Source: a virus. From it: DNA of 64,000 nt. Below are positions 16,609 to 25,506 of this stretch, piece by piece. The notes under the pieces are model-generated. The model worked only from the letters and a program-made list of their open reading frames with translations. It did not search any database and was not told where the DNA came from. The stretch lies in the IMG/VR virus record IMGVR_UViG_3300036827_000034, positions 1 to 64,000 of that record. One strand, given 5' to 3'. The number at the start of each line of letters is the position of its first letter. The stretch's first letter is position 1. The position numbers and the translations under genes are program-made.

Positions 16609-17034
16609 CTACAACAGCGCCTTTTCAAAGCTGACTGTCTTAGGGGCATAACCGCGGAGCATCTTGCCCCACCCTGGACGACCCTCAAACACCATCTTAC
16701 TACAACCTTCGGCGCGTGCATACGCCTCGATTTCTTCCTGATGGTCGGTGCAGTATTGCAGCGCATCTGCGCCAGCCGACACCATCCGGCAGACCAGCCC
16801 TGACCGTTGCCGCTCTAGCGATGTCGTCAAACACCCGACTATTTTCAGCCCTAGCACAGCAATCCAGAGCAAGCCCTTTTCCTCGATCAACCATGTCCGC
16901 ACGTCAGGCGTCGGCAGATCGACCGCGGCATGGGAGTCGTCAATCATCTGCGCCACAAACGGCCAGAACTTCGGGACTTCCTTCGGGGGAACGCAATAGA
17001 GAATGGACTTGCGATGGGCGGGGGCGTGCATCAC
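16609..17034 (-). CDS. GNAT-like phage protein
   Basis: 141 aa. The order SILYCVPPKEVPKFWPFVAQ, LLWIAVLGLKIVGCLTTSLE, EAYARAEGCSKMVFEGRPGW follows the GNAT acetyltransferase fold seen in short podophage proteins beside internal virion genes. The acetyl-CoA P-loop is poorly conserved, so an active acyltransferase is not certain. It may act on capsid or host proteins; substrate unknown. Confidence 0.65.
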   Translation of the reverse strand: MMHAPAHRKSILYCVPPKEVPKFWPFVAQMIDDSHAAVDLPTPDVRTWLIEEKGLLWIAVLGLKIVGCLTTSLERQRSGLVCRMVSAGADALQYCTDHQEEIEAYARAEGCSKMVFEGRPGWGKMLRGYAPKTVSFEKALL

Positions 17035-17363
17035 GCGCCGCCGCGGATTTCAAAATCAAAAGTTTGTCCAGCGTTCGGCGTGTTTGCATGGGTTACGACG
17101 AAGCTTCCTTGCGCCTTCGCGCTGATAAACCAGGAATATGCAATCGCCTGCGCATTCGCTGTCTTGGGCGAGAGAAACACCGCAGAGTTCTCATTCATGT
17201 TCACCGCCGCTGGCGAGGTCGCTTTCGTCACGGTCGTAGTCGATTGATTCGCCCGCAGCGTCACTTGCCCGACCGCGTTAGATCGCCCCTGTGCAAGCTG
17301 CAAGATTGCCTGCACGATGTTCCAAATCGACTGCTCATTAGGCGGAATGTTGATCCCGCTCAC
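17031..17363 (-). CDS. Hypothetical virion protein, 110 aa
   Basis: Short beta-rich protein. The N-terminal helix (EQSIWNIVQAILQLAQGRSN) is followed by Thr/Val-rich strands ending in GQTFDFEIRG. Coupled by ATGA to both neighbours. Podophage operons often hold a small tail or plug protein of this type here, but no family is certain. Confidence 0.62.
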   Translation of the reverse strand: MSGINIPPNEQSIWNIVQAILQLAQGRSNAVGQVTLRANQSTTTVTKATSPAAVNMNENSAVFLSPKTANAQAIAYSWFISAKAQGSFVVTHANTPNAGQTFDFEIRGGA

Positions 17364-18706
17364 GGCTGGTTATCCTGCTTCGGAGCAAGTGAGCCGAAAC
17401 CGCCAGCACCTATCGCGCCGGGAACCATATATTTCCGCAGAATGTCGATTAGCTTGTCATTGAACACGACATAGTTGCTCGTCTGATTTCGATAGGTGTC
17501 TCGTTCTCTCTGCAAATTGGTAAGTTTGTCTTTCATCCGCGCTTGGTCCCCGCCACCGCTTGCAATGTCTTTCTGCAAGACTTCAATGCGGGCATCTAAT
17601 TGCTGTGGCGTCAGGCTTGAGAAGCCGGGATGACGTGACCCTTGGTCAAGATACTTGATGCCGGGAACGCCAGCCTTGTTGAGCATAGCCGAAGCATTTT
17701 CTTTAGATGGCGTCAAAACAGTTTGCAGTCTGGATTTGTCACCACCTACAGATTTCAGGGCATCTTCATAAGTGGCCGCATTTGAAGCTTCCCATGGCGA
17801 TGATATATCTGGACGGACGGCAAATCGCTGCGAAGGAATATAATTGTGGTAGGCGTTAGCCCCACTAATTCCGCTTTCAATATTCTTGTCGAATGGATAG
17901 AGCACGTCGCGCGGCACAATGCTGCGAATCTGATCTACTATTGGCTGATCGCGAAGCGGCTTATCCCAATTCAAGAACTCGTCAGGATGGGCGTTGATGT
18001 TGACTTCATACATGCGGCCATGAGGAATCTTAGCAGCCCGATCAATCGCATCTAGCGTTTCCGGTTTCGGCCCAAAAGAACTTCCGCGCAGCGATTTAAT
18101 ATAAAGCTGTTTAGCTAATTCTGGATCTCCTTTTGCATCCTGTAACCAACCGGCGGCCCAACCTTTGCCAGCAGCAAGTTTATTTTTGTAATCAGTTGCC
18201 ACCTTCGGATTCTCAGCAAAATACAACCCATGACCATAAGACTGCGCGCCTTCGCCCGTGCCGATCTTGTTGAGATCGAAGCGATCAAAATCATGCGGCG
18301 AGCCGTGGTAGGCGCGGATACCTTTCGCCGCGCTTCCCAACGCATCAGCCGGAACACCACCCATCACCCCCGGCGCTCCAATGACGTTCATCGCGGTTTC
18401 CGCCCCCAATGATGCCGCCTCACGGCGCGGGTCGTAGTCGGTGGAGACATCCATCGGCTTGCCGAGCGCGAACGGCGCGGACTGCATCGGAAATTGTTCG
18501 TTTGCGGCTTGCGAAGCAGCGTTCGCGAAGCCCGCGCCCGCTCCGTACATGCGCTGCGGTATCTCGCTCAATGCCTGCAACAACGGCGGGTTAGGTCGAG
18601 CCGCTATCCCCCGTCGCTGCCGCAATGCCGCCGCCTGTGCCGCAGCCTCCACCGCAGCCTGTTCCTCGGGCGATGACGGCGCGAGACTGCCCCAAATGTC
18701 AGGCAT
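17360..18706 (-). CDS. ADP-ribosyltransferase-like (ART-PolyVal) virion-region protein
   Basis: 448 aa from the ATG at 18706, 2 nt after the upstream stop. Residues about 133-136 (YHGS) and 157-167 (YGHGLYFAENP) match the first two NAD-binding motifs of phage ART-PolyVal domains. Later blocks include MYEVNINAHPDEFLNWDKP, AGVPGIKYLDQGSR and SNYVVFNDKLIDI. These domains transfer ADP-ribose from NAD+ to host proteins and are thought to be injected with the genome. The N-terminal ~120 residues are helical and Ala-rich, fitting a virion-targeting part. Catalytic Glu not pinned down. Confidence 0.78.
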   Translation of the reverse strand: MPDIWGSLAPSSPEEQAAVEAAAQAAALRQRRGIAARPNPPLLQALSEIPQRMYGAGAGFANAASQAANEQFPMQSAPFALGKPMDVSTDYDPRREAASLGAETAMNVIGAPGVMGGVPADALGSAAKGIRAYHGSPHDFDRFDLNKIGTGEGAQSYGHGLYFAENPKVATDYKNKLAAGKGWAAGWLQDAKGDPELAKQLYIKSLRGSSFGPKPETLDAIDRAAKIPHGRMYEVNINAHPDEFLNWDKPLRDQPIVDQIRSIVPRDVLYPFDKNIESGISGANAYHNYIPSQRFAVRPDISSPWEASNAATYEDALKSVGGDKSRLQTVLTPSKENASAMLNKAGVPGIKYLDQGSRHPGFSSLTPQQLDARIEVLQKDIASGGGDQARMKDKLTNLQRERDTYRNQTSNYVVFNDKLIDILRKYMVPGAIGAGGFGSLAPKQDNQP

Positions 18707-18708
18707 GG

Positions 18709-20445
18709 CTAGGTATCGCCAGCGGGTTGCGCGTTCGGTTGAATACCCCTCGCAAAACTCCAAGTCGAGCCTGCCGGATTACGCAAGCGGCCCTTCGCAT
18801 AGCGCGTCTCGATCAGGTTATATGCTTGTCCCGAGCGGGTATCTATCGCGCTCTCTGTCGTGTAGGTCGAGACATCCTGCGCCCTGATCCGGCCCGCAAT
18901 CGACACCATGCCATCCGCACAGTCAGTGATGGGACGGCTGCTATCGATAAATACCAATTGCCCTTCCAAGTCCTGTTCCGGCGTCTCAAGGATTGCTTCG
19001 ATGTTCGGCCCGGTGAAGAACCCAACCTTGTGATTGCTGCTCACCGCCGACAATGCGGAAATAGCTGCAACCGAAATGCTATCGAGCGAGAACGGCAGGG
19101 CGTCCAAAGAACCACCGATAGCACCTCCACTGATCCACGCATTCGCCCACACCGAACCGACCAGATCAATATGCGTAGCATCCGGTATCGTATAGACCCA
19201 CGAACCATTGCCCTCGATTGTGCCGACGATGTTCTGCACCTCGCAGAAGTTCTGCGATGGCACACCAACGGTGCCCAAGCTGAAATTCGCATTCGAGATT
19301 GCGTCAAGCTCGAGCCGCACCACCCCGCCCGGTCCAGCAGCGGTGCCCAATACATGCAGTTGTCCCGGTGCAATCGCGTCCAGTTGCTCGAGTGTCAATC
19401 CCGGTCGTGCCAACGCAGACAGATATTCTCCCGACAGCGGCAGGATCGTCCATCTGCCGTTTTCGCCAATCGACCAATCGTAGGAAAGCACCTTGTCGAA
19501 TAGCCCTGCCTGACCGGATTGCGACTTGTATGCCCAATAGAACCGCGTTGCCGTAGGATCAGCAGCACCGATGACAAGCTGTAGATTTCCCCGATCCACG
19601 TCACCGAAGAAGAATCGATCAACCCGTTCCTTGCCGATCGGACGCGGTGCAGAACCCGGTTCGATAATCTTAAATCCCTGTGCCGAAATAAACGCCGTCT
19701 TGTCGCCATTCACTACAGGCGAGTACTGAGCGAACAACGGATCGTTCTGCGAGATACGGTTGATCGTGAACGTCACCGCCGAACCCGGTGAATAGGTCAG
19801 CATCCGTATCGGTTCGTCTTGGAAGATCACGCCATAAGCGTCACCACCTGAAATGCCATGCACCGTGCCGCCATCCGGCAAGTCCTGGAAATCCGACAAG
19901 CCAACGCCAGCGGTCCAAGTCTCAGGACCATCCAAGTCTGACCATTGCACCCGGCGCGGTTCCGAGAGCAAACCCGTCAGCACCACGAACCGATTGATGA
20001 TCGCGATGTGCGAGGCATTCGGAGGTGAGCCAGCAAGATCAACAAACAATGTCGCGCTGCTCAGCACGAATTTCTGCGGGACCGTATTGCTCTGAACAGC
20101 TATGACGAAATCCGCGAACTGCTCGAACCGCCAATTGTCACTCGCTACCAGCGTCGAATAGGCCATGCCACCTTTGGACGTATCATCCCATGCAAAGGTA
20201 GTGTTGTTTAATTTGTAGAGCCGCGTTGACGTGCCAGCGAACACCGCAATCGAGCCATCGCTCTTGCGGGCGAAGAAATAGCCGCGGGCATTGTCAGGAA
20301 GCGCCTGTGTGAACTCGGCAAGAGATTTGAACGGCCCGAATCCGTCAGCCTGCGGAATGCACCCAGAAATCAGGTTGGATACGTTCGTACCCAAATCGCT
20401 TAAATCTGGCGCCCACTCAGAGAAACTGATGGTGGAACCGGCCAT
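18709..20445 (-). CDS. Packaged-DNA stabilisation / tail nozzle-like protein (P22 gp10-like)
   Basis: 578 aa. Beta-propeller-like repeats occur throughout (for example GYFFARKSDGSIAVFAGTST, RRVQWSDLDGPETWTAGVG, DGGTVHGISGGDAYGVIFQD). This is the form of phage stabilisation proteins that plug the portal and build the tail nozzle in podophages. It lies next to the adaptor gene, as expected for head-completion proteins. No signal peptide. Confidence 0.8.
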   Translation of the reverse strand: MAGSTISFSEWAPDLSDLGTNVSNLISGCIPQADGFGPFKSLAEFTQALPDNARGYFFARKSDGSIAVFAGTSTRLYKLNNTTFAWDDTSKGGMAYSTLVASDNWRFEQFADFVIAVQSNTVPQKFVLSSATLFVDLAGSPPNASHIAIINRFVVLTGLLSEPRRVQWSDLDGPETWTAGVGLSDFQDLPDGGTVHGISGGDAYGVIFQDEPIRMLTYSPGSAVTFTINRISQNDPLFAQYSPVVNGDKTAFISAQGFKIIEPGSAPRPIGKERVDRFFFGDVDRGNLQLVIGAADPTATRFYWAYKSQSGQAGLFDKVLSYDWSIGENGRWTILPLSGEYLSALARPGLTLEQLDAIAPGQLHVLGTAAGPGGVVRLELDAISNANFSLGTVGVPSQNFCEVQNIVGTIEGNGSWVYTIPDATHIDLVGSVWANAWISGGAIGGSLDALPFSLDSISVAAISALSAVSSNHKVGFFTGPNIEAILETPEQDLEGQLVFIDSSRPITDCADGMVSIAGRIRAQDVSTYTTESAIDTRSGQAYNLIETRYAKGRLRNPAGSTWSFARGIQPNAQPAGDT

Positions 20446-20451
20446 GTGACC

Positions 20452-21129
20452 TCAGAACTGCATGGCCCGCATTCGGCCTAGCGTTTGTATCTTATTTGCC
20501 TCTCCCTTGAGAGACTTAAATTCGCGCCAAGCAGCCCCGACAACACCGCCATTCTCAGTAGGCGGAGAAGGCGACATAGCCGTTGCCATAGTCGGATTAC
20601 GGGTGACATGGACCGCAATCTCATACTTCGCTCGCGCCCTGATTAGACGTTCACAATCAATCATCCATGGATTATTGGCTTCGATATCAGTCGCAGGTGC
20701 AGCGATACGTCTCAAGAGGCCCATCGTCACTGGATAAATTGCGGATGGTATCGGTGACAAAATGATTTGGTTCTGCTCGGTCGCATACCAAAGTGGTTGC
20801 CCGAGCATGGTGTTGATCTGGTTATAGACCTTCAGATGCTTCGGATCGCCGCGCGTCATGTGCTGCAAGAACGAGCCGATCTGGATAATCATGTAATCCA
20901 GACTGAACATCGTTGCGATGTCGGCTAGATCGACGCTGGAATAGTTCGCCTGCCCGACGACCGTATTGAACGTGGTCGGGGCATTGGGGATGGTTTCGTT
21001 AAAGCGAAAGCGTTCTTTCTGATAAACCAGAATCGCATCATTGATCGCGTTCGCAATCTGCGACGTGAGATCAGGGCGATTGATCTCGCTCGCGATCCGC
21101 GATTTTAGCGTTGCAAGATCGCCGGCCAT
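20452..21129 (-). CDS. Head-tail adaptor protein (P22 gp4 / SU10 adaptor-like)
   Basis: 225 aa. It begins with the typical helical LATLKSRIASEINRPDLTSQ and IANAINDAILVYQKERFRFN. A short beta section follows, then a helical C-terminus (NPWMIDCERLIRARAKYEIA). It would bind beneath the portal ring and connect it to the tail. Position and length fit the family. Confidence 0.78.
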   Translation of the reverse strand: MAGDLATLKSRIASEINRPDLTSQIANAINDAILVYQKERFRFNETIPNAPTTFNTVVGQANYSSVDLADIATMFSLDYMIIQIGSFLQHMTRGDPKHLKVYNQINTMLGQPLWYATEQNQIILSPIPSAIYPVTMGLLRRIAAPATDIEANNPWMIDCERLIRARAKYEIAVHVTRNPTMATAMSPSPPTENGGVVGAAWREFKSLKGEANKIQTLGRMRAMQF

Positions 21130-21162
21130 AGACTGCTCCCATACGGGGTGGCCGACAGAAGA

Positions 21163-21630
21163 TCAATCGGCGCCGTTTGCGCTCTGCTTGAGAACGAAGA
21201 AACCGATCTTCAGCGTCCCATTGAACACCGAAGAACTGGTCTCGGTTGAGTTGCCGACCACGATAACCACCGAACCCGCTCCCGGCGTGATGGTCTTGAT
21301 GTATGGCTGACCGACCGTCGAAGTACCATACTGCACATTGGCAAACACAAGGTCAGCCGCTGCAACCATGTTGTTCGTCAGGGTCAGCGTATATGGCGAA
21401 CCAGCCGCAGTCGCCAACGCCTCAGTAGTGATGATGCCGGAACCTGCCGCATTGAGCGTAGCCGCACCCGCTGTAGCCGTCGCCGTATTGTTCTTCTGGA
21501 TCAGAACGCCAGTGCGAAAGCCCTGTTGCTGACTGGCCTTGTTCGTCCCGGTTGTGCCGGGCTGGATGGCGTAGGCAGCGGTGGCGATCAGTGCCAAGGC
21601 ACTAGCCGCGATCAATAGTTTCCGCATCAT
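21163..21630 (-). CDS. Signal-peptide protein, paralogue A (next to capsid genes)
   Basis: 155 aa with a Sec signal (MMRKLLIAASALALIATAAYA). The mature part is Ala/Thr-rich and shares the blocks GIITTEALATAAGSPYTLTL and FNGTLKIGFFVLK with the neighbouring gene at 21661, so the pair is a tandem duplication. It lies between adaptor and capsid genes, where decoration or fibre proteins occur. Exported virion component or moron; unknown. Confidence 0.65.
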   Translation of the reverse strand: MMRKLLIAASALALIATAAYAIQPGTTGTNKASQQQGFRTGVLIQKNNTATATAGAATLNAAGSGIITTEALATAAGSPYTLTLTNNMVAAADLVFANVQYGTSTVGQPYIKTITPGAGSVVIVVGNSTETSSSVFNGTLKIGFFVLKQSANGAD

Positions 21631-21660
21631 GTCAGCGCCTCGCCGTTATCCGCCGTCAGA

Positions 21661-22074
21661 TCAGGGCCGGACAGTGAAGAAATTGATCTTCAGCGTACCG
21701 TTGAAGCTAGTGCTGGTGTTCTGCCGAACGCTGATGACCACCTGACCAGCCGTGGTCGTGACCTGTTCGACGTTCGGCGCACCAGTCGTTGCCGTGCCAA
21801 GCCCGACAGTCGCCAGAACGATGTCGCCCACCGTCGCCGCCGAATTGGTCAGCGTCAGCGTGTAGAGCGAGTTGGTCGAGGATGACAGCGTTTCCGTGGT
21901 GATGACGCCGCATTTGTTATTGAGCGTGGCCGTCGCCGCCGTGCCATTGCCCGCCGCAGTGGTCGTGGTGCAGAGGCCCCGCAGATAGCCGTCCAGGGCA
22001 ATGTCCGCTGCGAATGTCGGCTGCACAAAGGCCAGCGCCGCCAGAAAAGCCAGACCGAGAATTTTCTTGAGCAT
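21661..22074 (-). CDS. Signal-peptide protein, paralogue B (next to capsid genes)
   Basis: 137 aa from the ATG at 22074, which has AAGGAAA 8 nt upstream. The signal peptide is MLKKILGLAFLAALAFVQPTFA. The mature domain repeats the paralogue-A pattern: GVITTETLSSSTNSLYTLTL, then SFNGTLKINFFTVRP. Cysteines at LCTTTT and KCGV are unique to this copy and may form a disulphide after export. Function unknown. Confidence 0.65.
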   Translation of the reverse strand: MLKKILGLAFLAALAFVQPTFAADIALDGYLRGLCTTTTAAGNGTAATATLNNKCGVITTETLSSSTNSLYTLTLTNSAATVGDIVLATVGLGTATTGAPNVEQVTTTAGQVVISVRQNTSTSFNGTLKINFFTVRP

Positions 22075-22121
22075 TGCCGTGTTTCCTTGTGTCAGACGTG
22101 CCGCGTAGTCCTTGGCCGAGC

Positions 22122-22532
22122 TTACGACGCCCAACCGCCTTCATACATAATCGTAACGACTGCTGAACCCTTCGTCAGACCGCCCGTTACCATGTAGAAA
22201 GGCGCAATGTCAGCCGCCGCAGTCAGGCCGCGTCCGAGGCCGCGGGGTACGAGCGTAGCGGCAATCGTTGTCTCGTCCACGTCGCCAGCAGCCACGATGT
22301 TATTGTACGTCGCGGCGACAGTGCCGATTGTAAGCACCGAGCCGCCATCGAAGGCGGCAACGATGTCCACCAGAACTCCCATGATATTTGCGCCAGCAGG
22401 AAGCGAGTTCTGGAATGCGATACCCGTCGCGATACCCGCATCGTTCCAAGTGATGGTCTGCTTGAGCGAATTTATGACCTGCCGCGGATCGACGCGGACG
22501 GGAGGTGCAACCTGCGCAGTATTGGTGGTCAT
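22122..22532 (-). CDS. Hypothetical head-region protein, 136 aa
   Basis: Beta-rich soluble protein directly downstream of the capsid gene. It contains KQTITWNDAGIATGIAFQNS, ANIMGVLVDIVAAFDGG and KGSAVVTIMYEGGWAS. GGAGGG precedes the ATG. Head decoration (cement) or minor head proteins are common here, but no family is assigned. Confidence 0.66.
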   Translation of the reverse strand: MTTNTAQVAPPVRVDPRQVINSLKQTITWNDAGIATGIAFQNSLPAGANIMGVLVDIVAAFDGGSVLTIGTVAATYNNIVAAGDVDETTIAATLVPRGLGRGLTAAADIAPFYMVTGGLTKGSAVVTIMYEGGWAS

Positions 22533-22590
22533 TGGTCAAACCCTCCGGGGCGTCAAGTTTAGAGCAGGCGGTTTCCGTTAGCCGTTACGA

Positions 22591-23700
22591 TTAGGTGTGG
22601 GCCACGGCGTAGGTCGAGATAACGACCGTGCCATAATCCACCGAGTTGTACCGGACCTTCTTCAAGCCGTGGATCGTCCAAGCCGACACCTCGAGGCGCC
22701 GCTTGTGATCGAACAGTTCCTCGTTCCAGCGGTATTTGTTCGGCCCGTTGTCCTGGCCGAAGGCCATCATGCAGGCTTGGCCGCCGAGCAATACCGCGCG
22801 CCGCACCGTCGCAACATCGGTCGTGGTCGCGGAAACGCCCGTGGTCACGTCGAAGGCTTGGCGCAGAATGCAGGAATTGTATTCGCCGATCGCGCCGGTA
22901 TAGACCGGATAGTTCTCGCCACGGCCCATGTAGGCCGATTTCACGAGGTCGAGCCATTGGCCGGTCGATGTGTTCTTGCGAAGGTCGGTGACTTGGTACG
23001 GGTGTAGATATACCACGTACTTGTCGGTGAGCGTCTTGTTGAAGTCGCGCCGGCCATTCATCCCCATGCCGCCGCCCGAGAACGTGGCAGGGCGAATCTT
23101 CGGGGTCGCCGTGATCGCAATTTCCTTGGCATTGTCGATCAGGTCGAGCGTCATAGTATCGCCGGCAACCAGCAGATCGTCGCTGGCGCGGGCTGACTGA
23201 CGGGTGATGCGAGACGTGGCAACCGCGGTCGGTGCCTGCAATCCGGTGAAGCGCACATCGGTCTGCAAGACGTAGCTACAGACCTGATTGAAGAATGCCA
23301 CCGAGAACCGCTTGGCATACCAATCGGCCAAACCACCCTTGGCTTCCTCGCGGAGATCGAACGGCACGCGCTGCTGGTCGATGGAGTTCTTGGACTTCAC
23401 GCCGACGACATGGCCGAGTTCGTTGATGACCAGAGCATCGGAATAGGTGGTCAGCGATTCGCCGTTGCCTTCCGCAAGCTGGTTTTCCGTGAAGCCAGCG
23501 CCGGACAACTGCATACGGATGCCGTAGGTGATCTGGTCGCCCGCACCCTTCTGCGTTTCCGTCTTGCGGTGGATGACCGAATTGGCGTCATCGCCGATCA
23601 GCGGGCCAATGTCGGTATATTTCAGAGCTTCGTGATCGAGGCGCTTCGACCAAAGCTTGACCGCGAGTGCGTCGTTGACGCCATAAGAGGTGGTTGACAT
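22591..23700 (-). CDS. Major capsid protein, N4-gp56 family
   Basis: 369 aa. The ATG at 23700 opens MSTTSYGVNDALAVKLWSKR, the conserved start of the N4-gp56 HK97-fold capsid family. Further family blocks are QKGAGDQITYGIRMQLSGAG, ESLTTYSDALVINELGHVVG and QQRVPFDLREEAKGGLADWY. It forms the icosahedral shell around the scaffold encoded upstream. An upstream in-frame start (23748) lacks support. Confidence 0.93.
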   Translation of the reverse strand: MSTTSYGVNDALAVKLWSKRLDHEALKYTDIGPLIGDDANSVIHRKTETQKGAGDQITYGIRMQLSGAGFTENQLAEGNGESLTTYSDALVINELGHVVGVKSKNSIDQQRVPFDLREEAKGGLADWYAKRFSVAFFNQVCSYVLQTDVRFTGLQAPTAVATSRITRQSARASDDLLVAGDTMTLDLIDNAKEIAITATPKIRPATFSGGGMGMNGRRDFNKTLTDKYVVYLHPYQVTDLRKNTSTGQWLDLVKSAYMGRGENYPVYTGAIGEYNSCILRQAFDVTTGVSATTTDVATVRRAVLLGGQACMMAFGQDNGPNKYRWNEELFDHKRRLEVSAWTIHGLKKVRYNSVDYGTVVISTYAVAHT

Positions 23701-23987
23701 GAGGCACCCTGCGTTCGAGGCCAACCCCAAACGGGGAAGGCCGGTCAAAGGTCGCTGTTCAGAGGGCGCGCTGATTACCGTTCAGAGCAGACGGCATATC
23801 CCTGATATTTGGTGCGGGAAGGACACCAGCCCGTTAACTCTGTGGGCTAGACGGTCGTGGAAATGTGCTTCGCGTTACTACCTGAGCGACCTAGCGGTTC
23901 AAACCGAAGCCCAAACCAAAAGCTGCCCGTAAATTCTCAATATCACCGTTGGTGGCGCGTGTAAAGCGGAACACTATGGATTGGGGT
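23701..23987 (-). other. Untranslated gap upstream of the capsid gene
   Basis: About 287 nt with no credible gene, the longest gap in the leftward late array. On the minus strand it holds the self-complementary GGTTTGAACC (about 23895-23904). A candidate -35 TTGAAC overlaps this palindrome, with a weak -10. It does not fold as a tRNA. A capsid-gene promoter or long 5' leader is plausible but unproven. Confidence 0.4.
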
Positions 23988-25172
23988 TCATCCCCCCATG
24001 ATCGCTCGTCGCTGGCTTTCGCTCATGCTGTCGAGCAGCGCGTTGAACTCGTCATCCGGCATATTCGCGAGCCGAGCCGCGTCTAATGTAACCGCGGGCG
24101 CTCCACCACCCTGAGACAGCGATAGGGCTGCATCTTGCCCATTGCGGATACGGGCCAGTTCGGCGGTGACGCTTGGGGCAGCAGGAGCGGCAGCGGCGGG
24201 AGGCGCCGCGCTTGCTGTCGGGCGGGCCGCAGGAGCAGCCGCGCCGTTGGTCGCCGGGGCGGCAGCGGGTGCTTGCGCCGCGGGGGCGGGCGGGCGGAAG
24301 CCGCGCATCCGCGCCATCTTGAATACTTCCTGCGCTGGACTGCGGCCACCCTTGACCGCGTTCTGGACTAGCGCGCGTTCCTCGGCAGTTATTTCATCGG
24401 TGATGCGTTTGACCTCCTGTGGAGTCAGATGGGCACCCTGTTCGGTCAAGTCCTTGCCGAAGAAATAATGGGCCAGTTCGTTGACCCGCGATTCCATCAG
24501 GAATTGATAAGCCGGGACGAAATTCGGTTCCTTGGCGGCAAATGTATTCGCGTCCTGCAAATACGAATTGTTGAGATTGGTATTCTCGTCGCTCGCCTGC
24601 TGGCGCTGCTCTTGCGCCGTTGTGAACTCCTCCATCCGCTGGTTCGTTCTCACAAGCTGGCGCTTGAGCCATGCGTTGTGCCCGAAAATATCCTCGTTCG
24701 GATCGGGCTCCGGGTCGTCATCCGCAGGCTGTGCGGCCTGCTGCGGTGGTGCCGTCAGGGCTTCATTGATGATCGCTAGGCGCTCATCGAGCTTTGCCTG
24801 ATTGACGCGCTGTTGAGCGATCGTGCCCTCGGCGGCCTCAACCTTCTTCCGAAGCTCATCCGTCTCGCGAGAGTATTTCGACCATGAGACGCGGCGGGGG
24901 TGCTGCTGGTCTGCGGGCACTGGCGGTGCGCCGGGGATAGGCGCGGGAGCCGGTTCGTCGTCATCATCATCCGCTGCGGCTGGGGCGACTGCTGGCGCTG
25001 CGGCGACGGGTGCAGGCTCTGGTGTGGCAGGAACAGGATCGACCGGGGCAGGACCGCTGGTCGTGGTCTGCATTTCCTGGAATTGCGCCCGTTCCTCGGG
25101 AGTAAATCCATCATCGGGAGCATCAGCGGTTTGATCGTCCTGGATCACCGCATTCGCACCTTCGTTAGCCAT
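23988..25172 (-). CDS. Head scaffolding protein
   Basis: 394 aa, acidic and Ala/Pro-rich. An N-terminal disordered region leads into coiled coil (RETDELRKKVEAAEGTIAQQ), a central helical part with VNELAHYFFGKDLTE, another Ala/Pro linker, and a helical C-terminus (NMPDDEFNALLDSMSESQRR). Size, composition and position between portal and capsid fit internal scaffolds of this podophage group. AGAGGAAA precedes the ATG. Confidence 0.82.
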   Translation of the reverse strand: MANEGANAVIQDDQTADAPDDGFTPEERAQFQEMQTTTSGPAPVDPVPATPEPAPVAAAPAVAPAAADDDDDEPAPAPIPGAPPVPADQQHPRRVSWSKYSRETDELRKKVEAAEGTIAQQRVNQAKLDERLAIINEALTAPPQQAAQPADDDPEPDPNEDIFGHNAWLKRQLVRTNQRMEEFTTAQEQRQQASDENTNLNNSYLQDANTFAAKEPNFVPAYQFLMESRVNELAHYFFGKDLTEQGAHLTPQEVKRITDEITAEERALVQNAVKGGRSPAQEVFKMARMRGFRPPAPAAQAPAAAPATNGAAAPAARPTASAAPPAAAAPAAPSVTAELARIRNGQDAALSLSQGGGAPAVTLDAARLANMPDDEFNALLDSMSESQRRAIMGG

Positions 25173-25506
25173 GTGTCGATTTCCTCTTTACGAAGTCCCC
25201 GATATTGCTCCAAGTCATCGCATCCGGGACACCCTCGCAAATATCGCCTGATCGGGCATGTCTGCACTCGATCCAGCCTAGCGGGGGATCATCCTCCGAC
25301 GATGAAACGGTCAAATCGAACTCTCCAAATGATAAAACAACTTGTTCCCGAAACTTGCCGAGCGGATTTCTACGCCCATTGGGCAAATCGGGCAATGGTT
25401 CGGCCTGATGGATATTCGTTCCGTCCCAACTGAATAGGCCGGATAGATGGTTCTCGAAAAATGATCGCGCGTTGCCGAGCAATGCTCTGCGGGCTGTGGT
25501 GGTCAA
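25165..25506 (-). CDS. Hypothetical protein between portal and scaffold, 113 aa
   Basis: Soluble protein that overlaps both the portal end (ATGA) and the scaffold start. It contains LLGNARSFFENHLSGLF and LGWIECRHARSGDICEGV. No domain recognised; perhaps a head-assembly accessory by context. Confidence 0.6.
   Translation of the reverse strand: MTTTARRALLGNARSFFENHLSGLFSWDGTNIHQAEPLPDLPNGRRNPLGKFREQVVLSFGEFDLTVSSSEDDPPLGWIECRHARSGDICEGVPDAMTWSNIGDFVKRKSTHG

Noticed and set aside
22223-23336. Long shadow ORFs opposite the capsid and fibre genes
   Set aside because: High-GC shadow frames with Arg/Ser/His-rich composition and no start signals or homology.
23701-23987. Possible tRNA-like arms in the capsid leader
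   Set aside because: GGTTTGAACC resembles a T-arm, but no acceptor, D or anticodon arms of proper spacing could be fitted.
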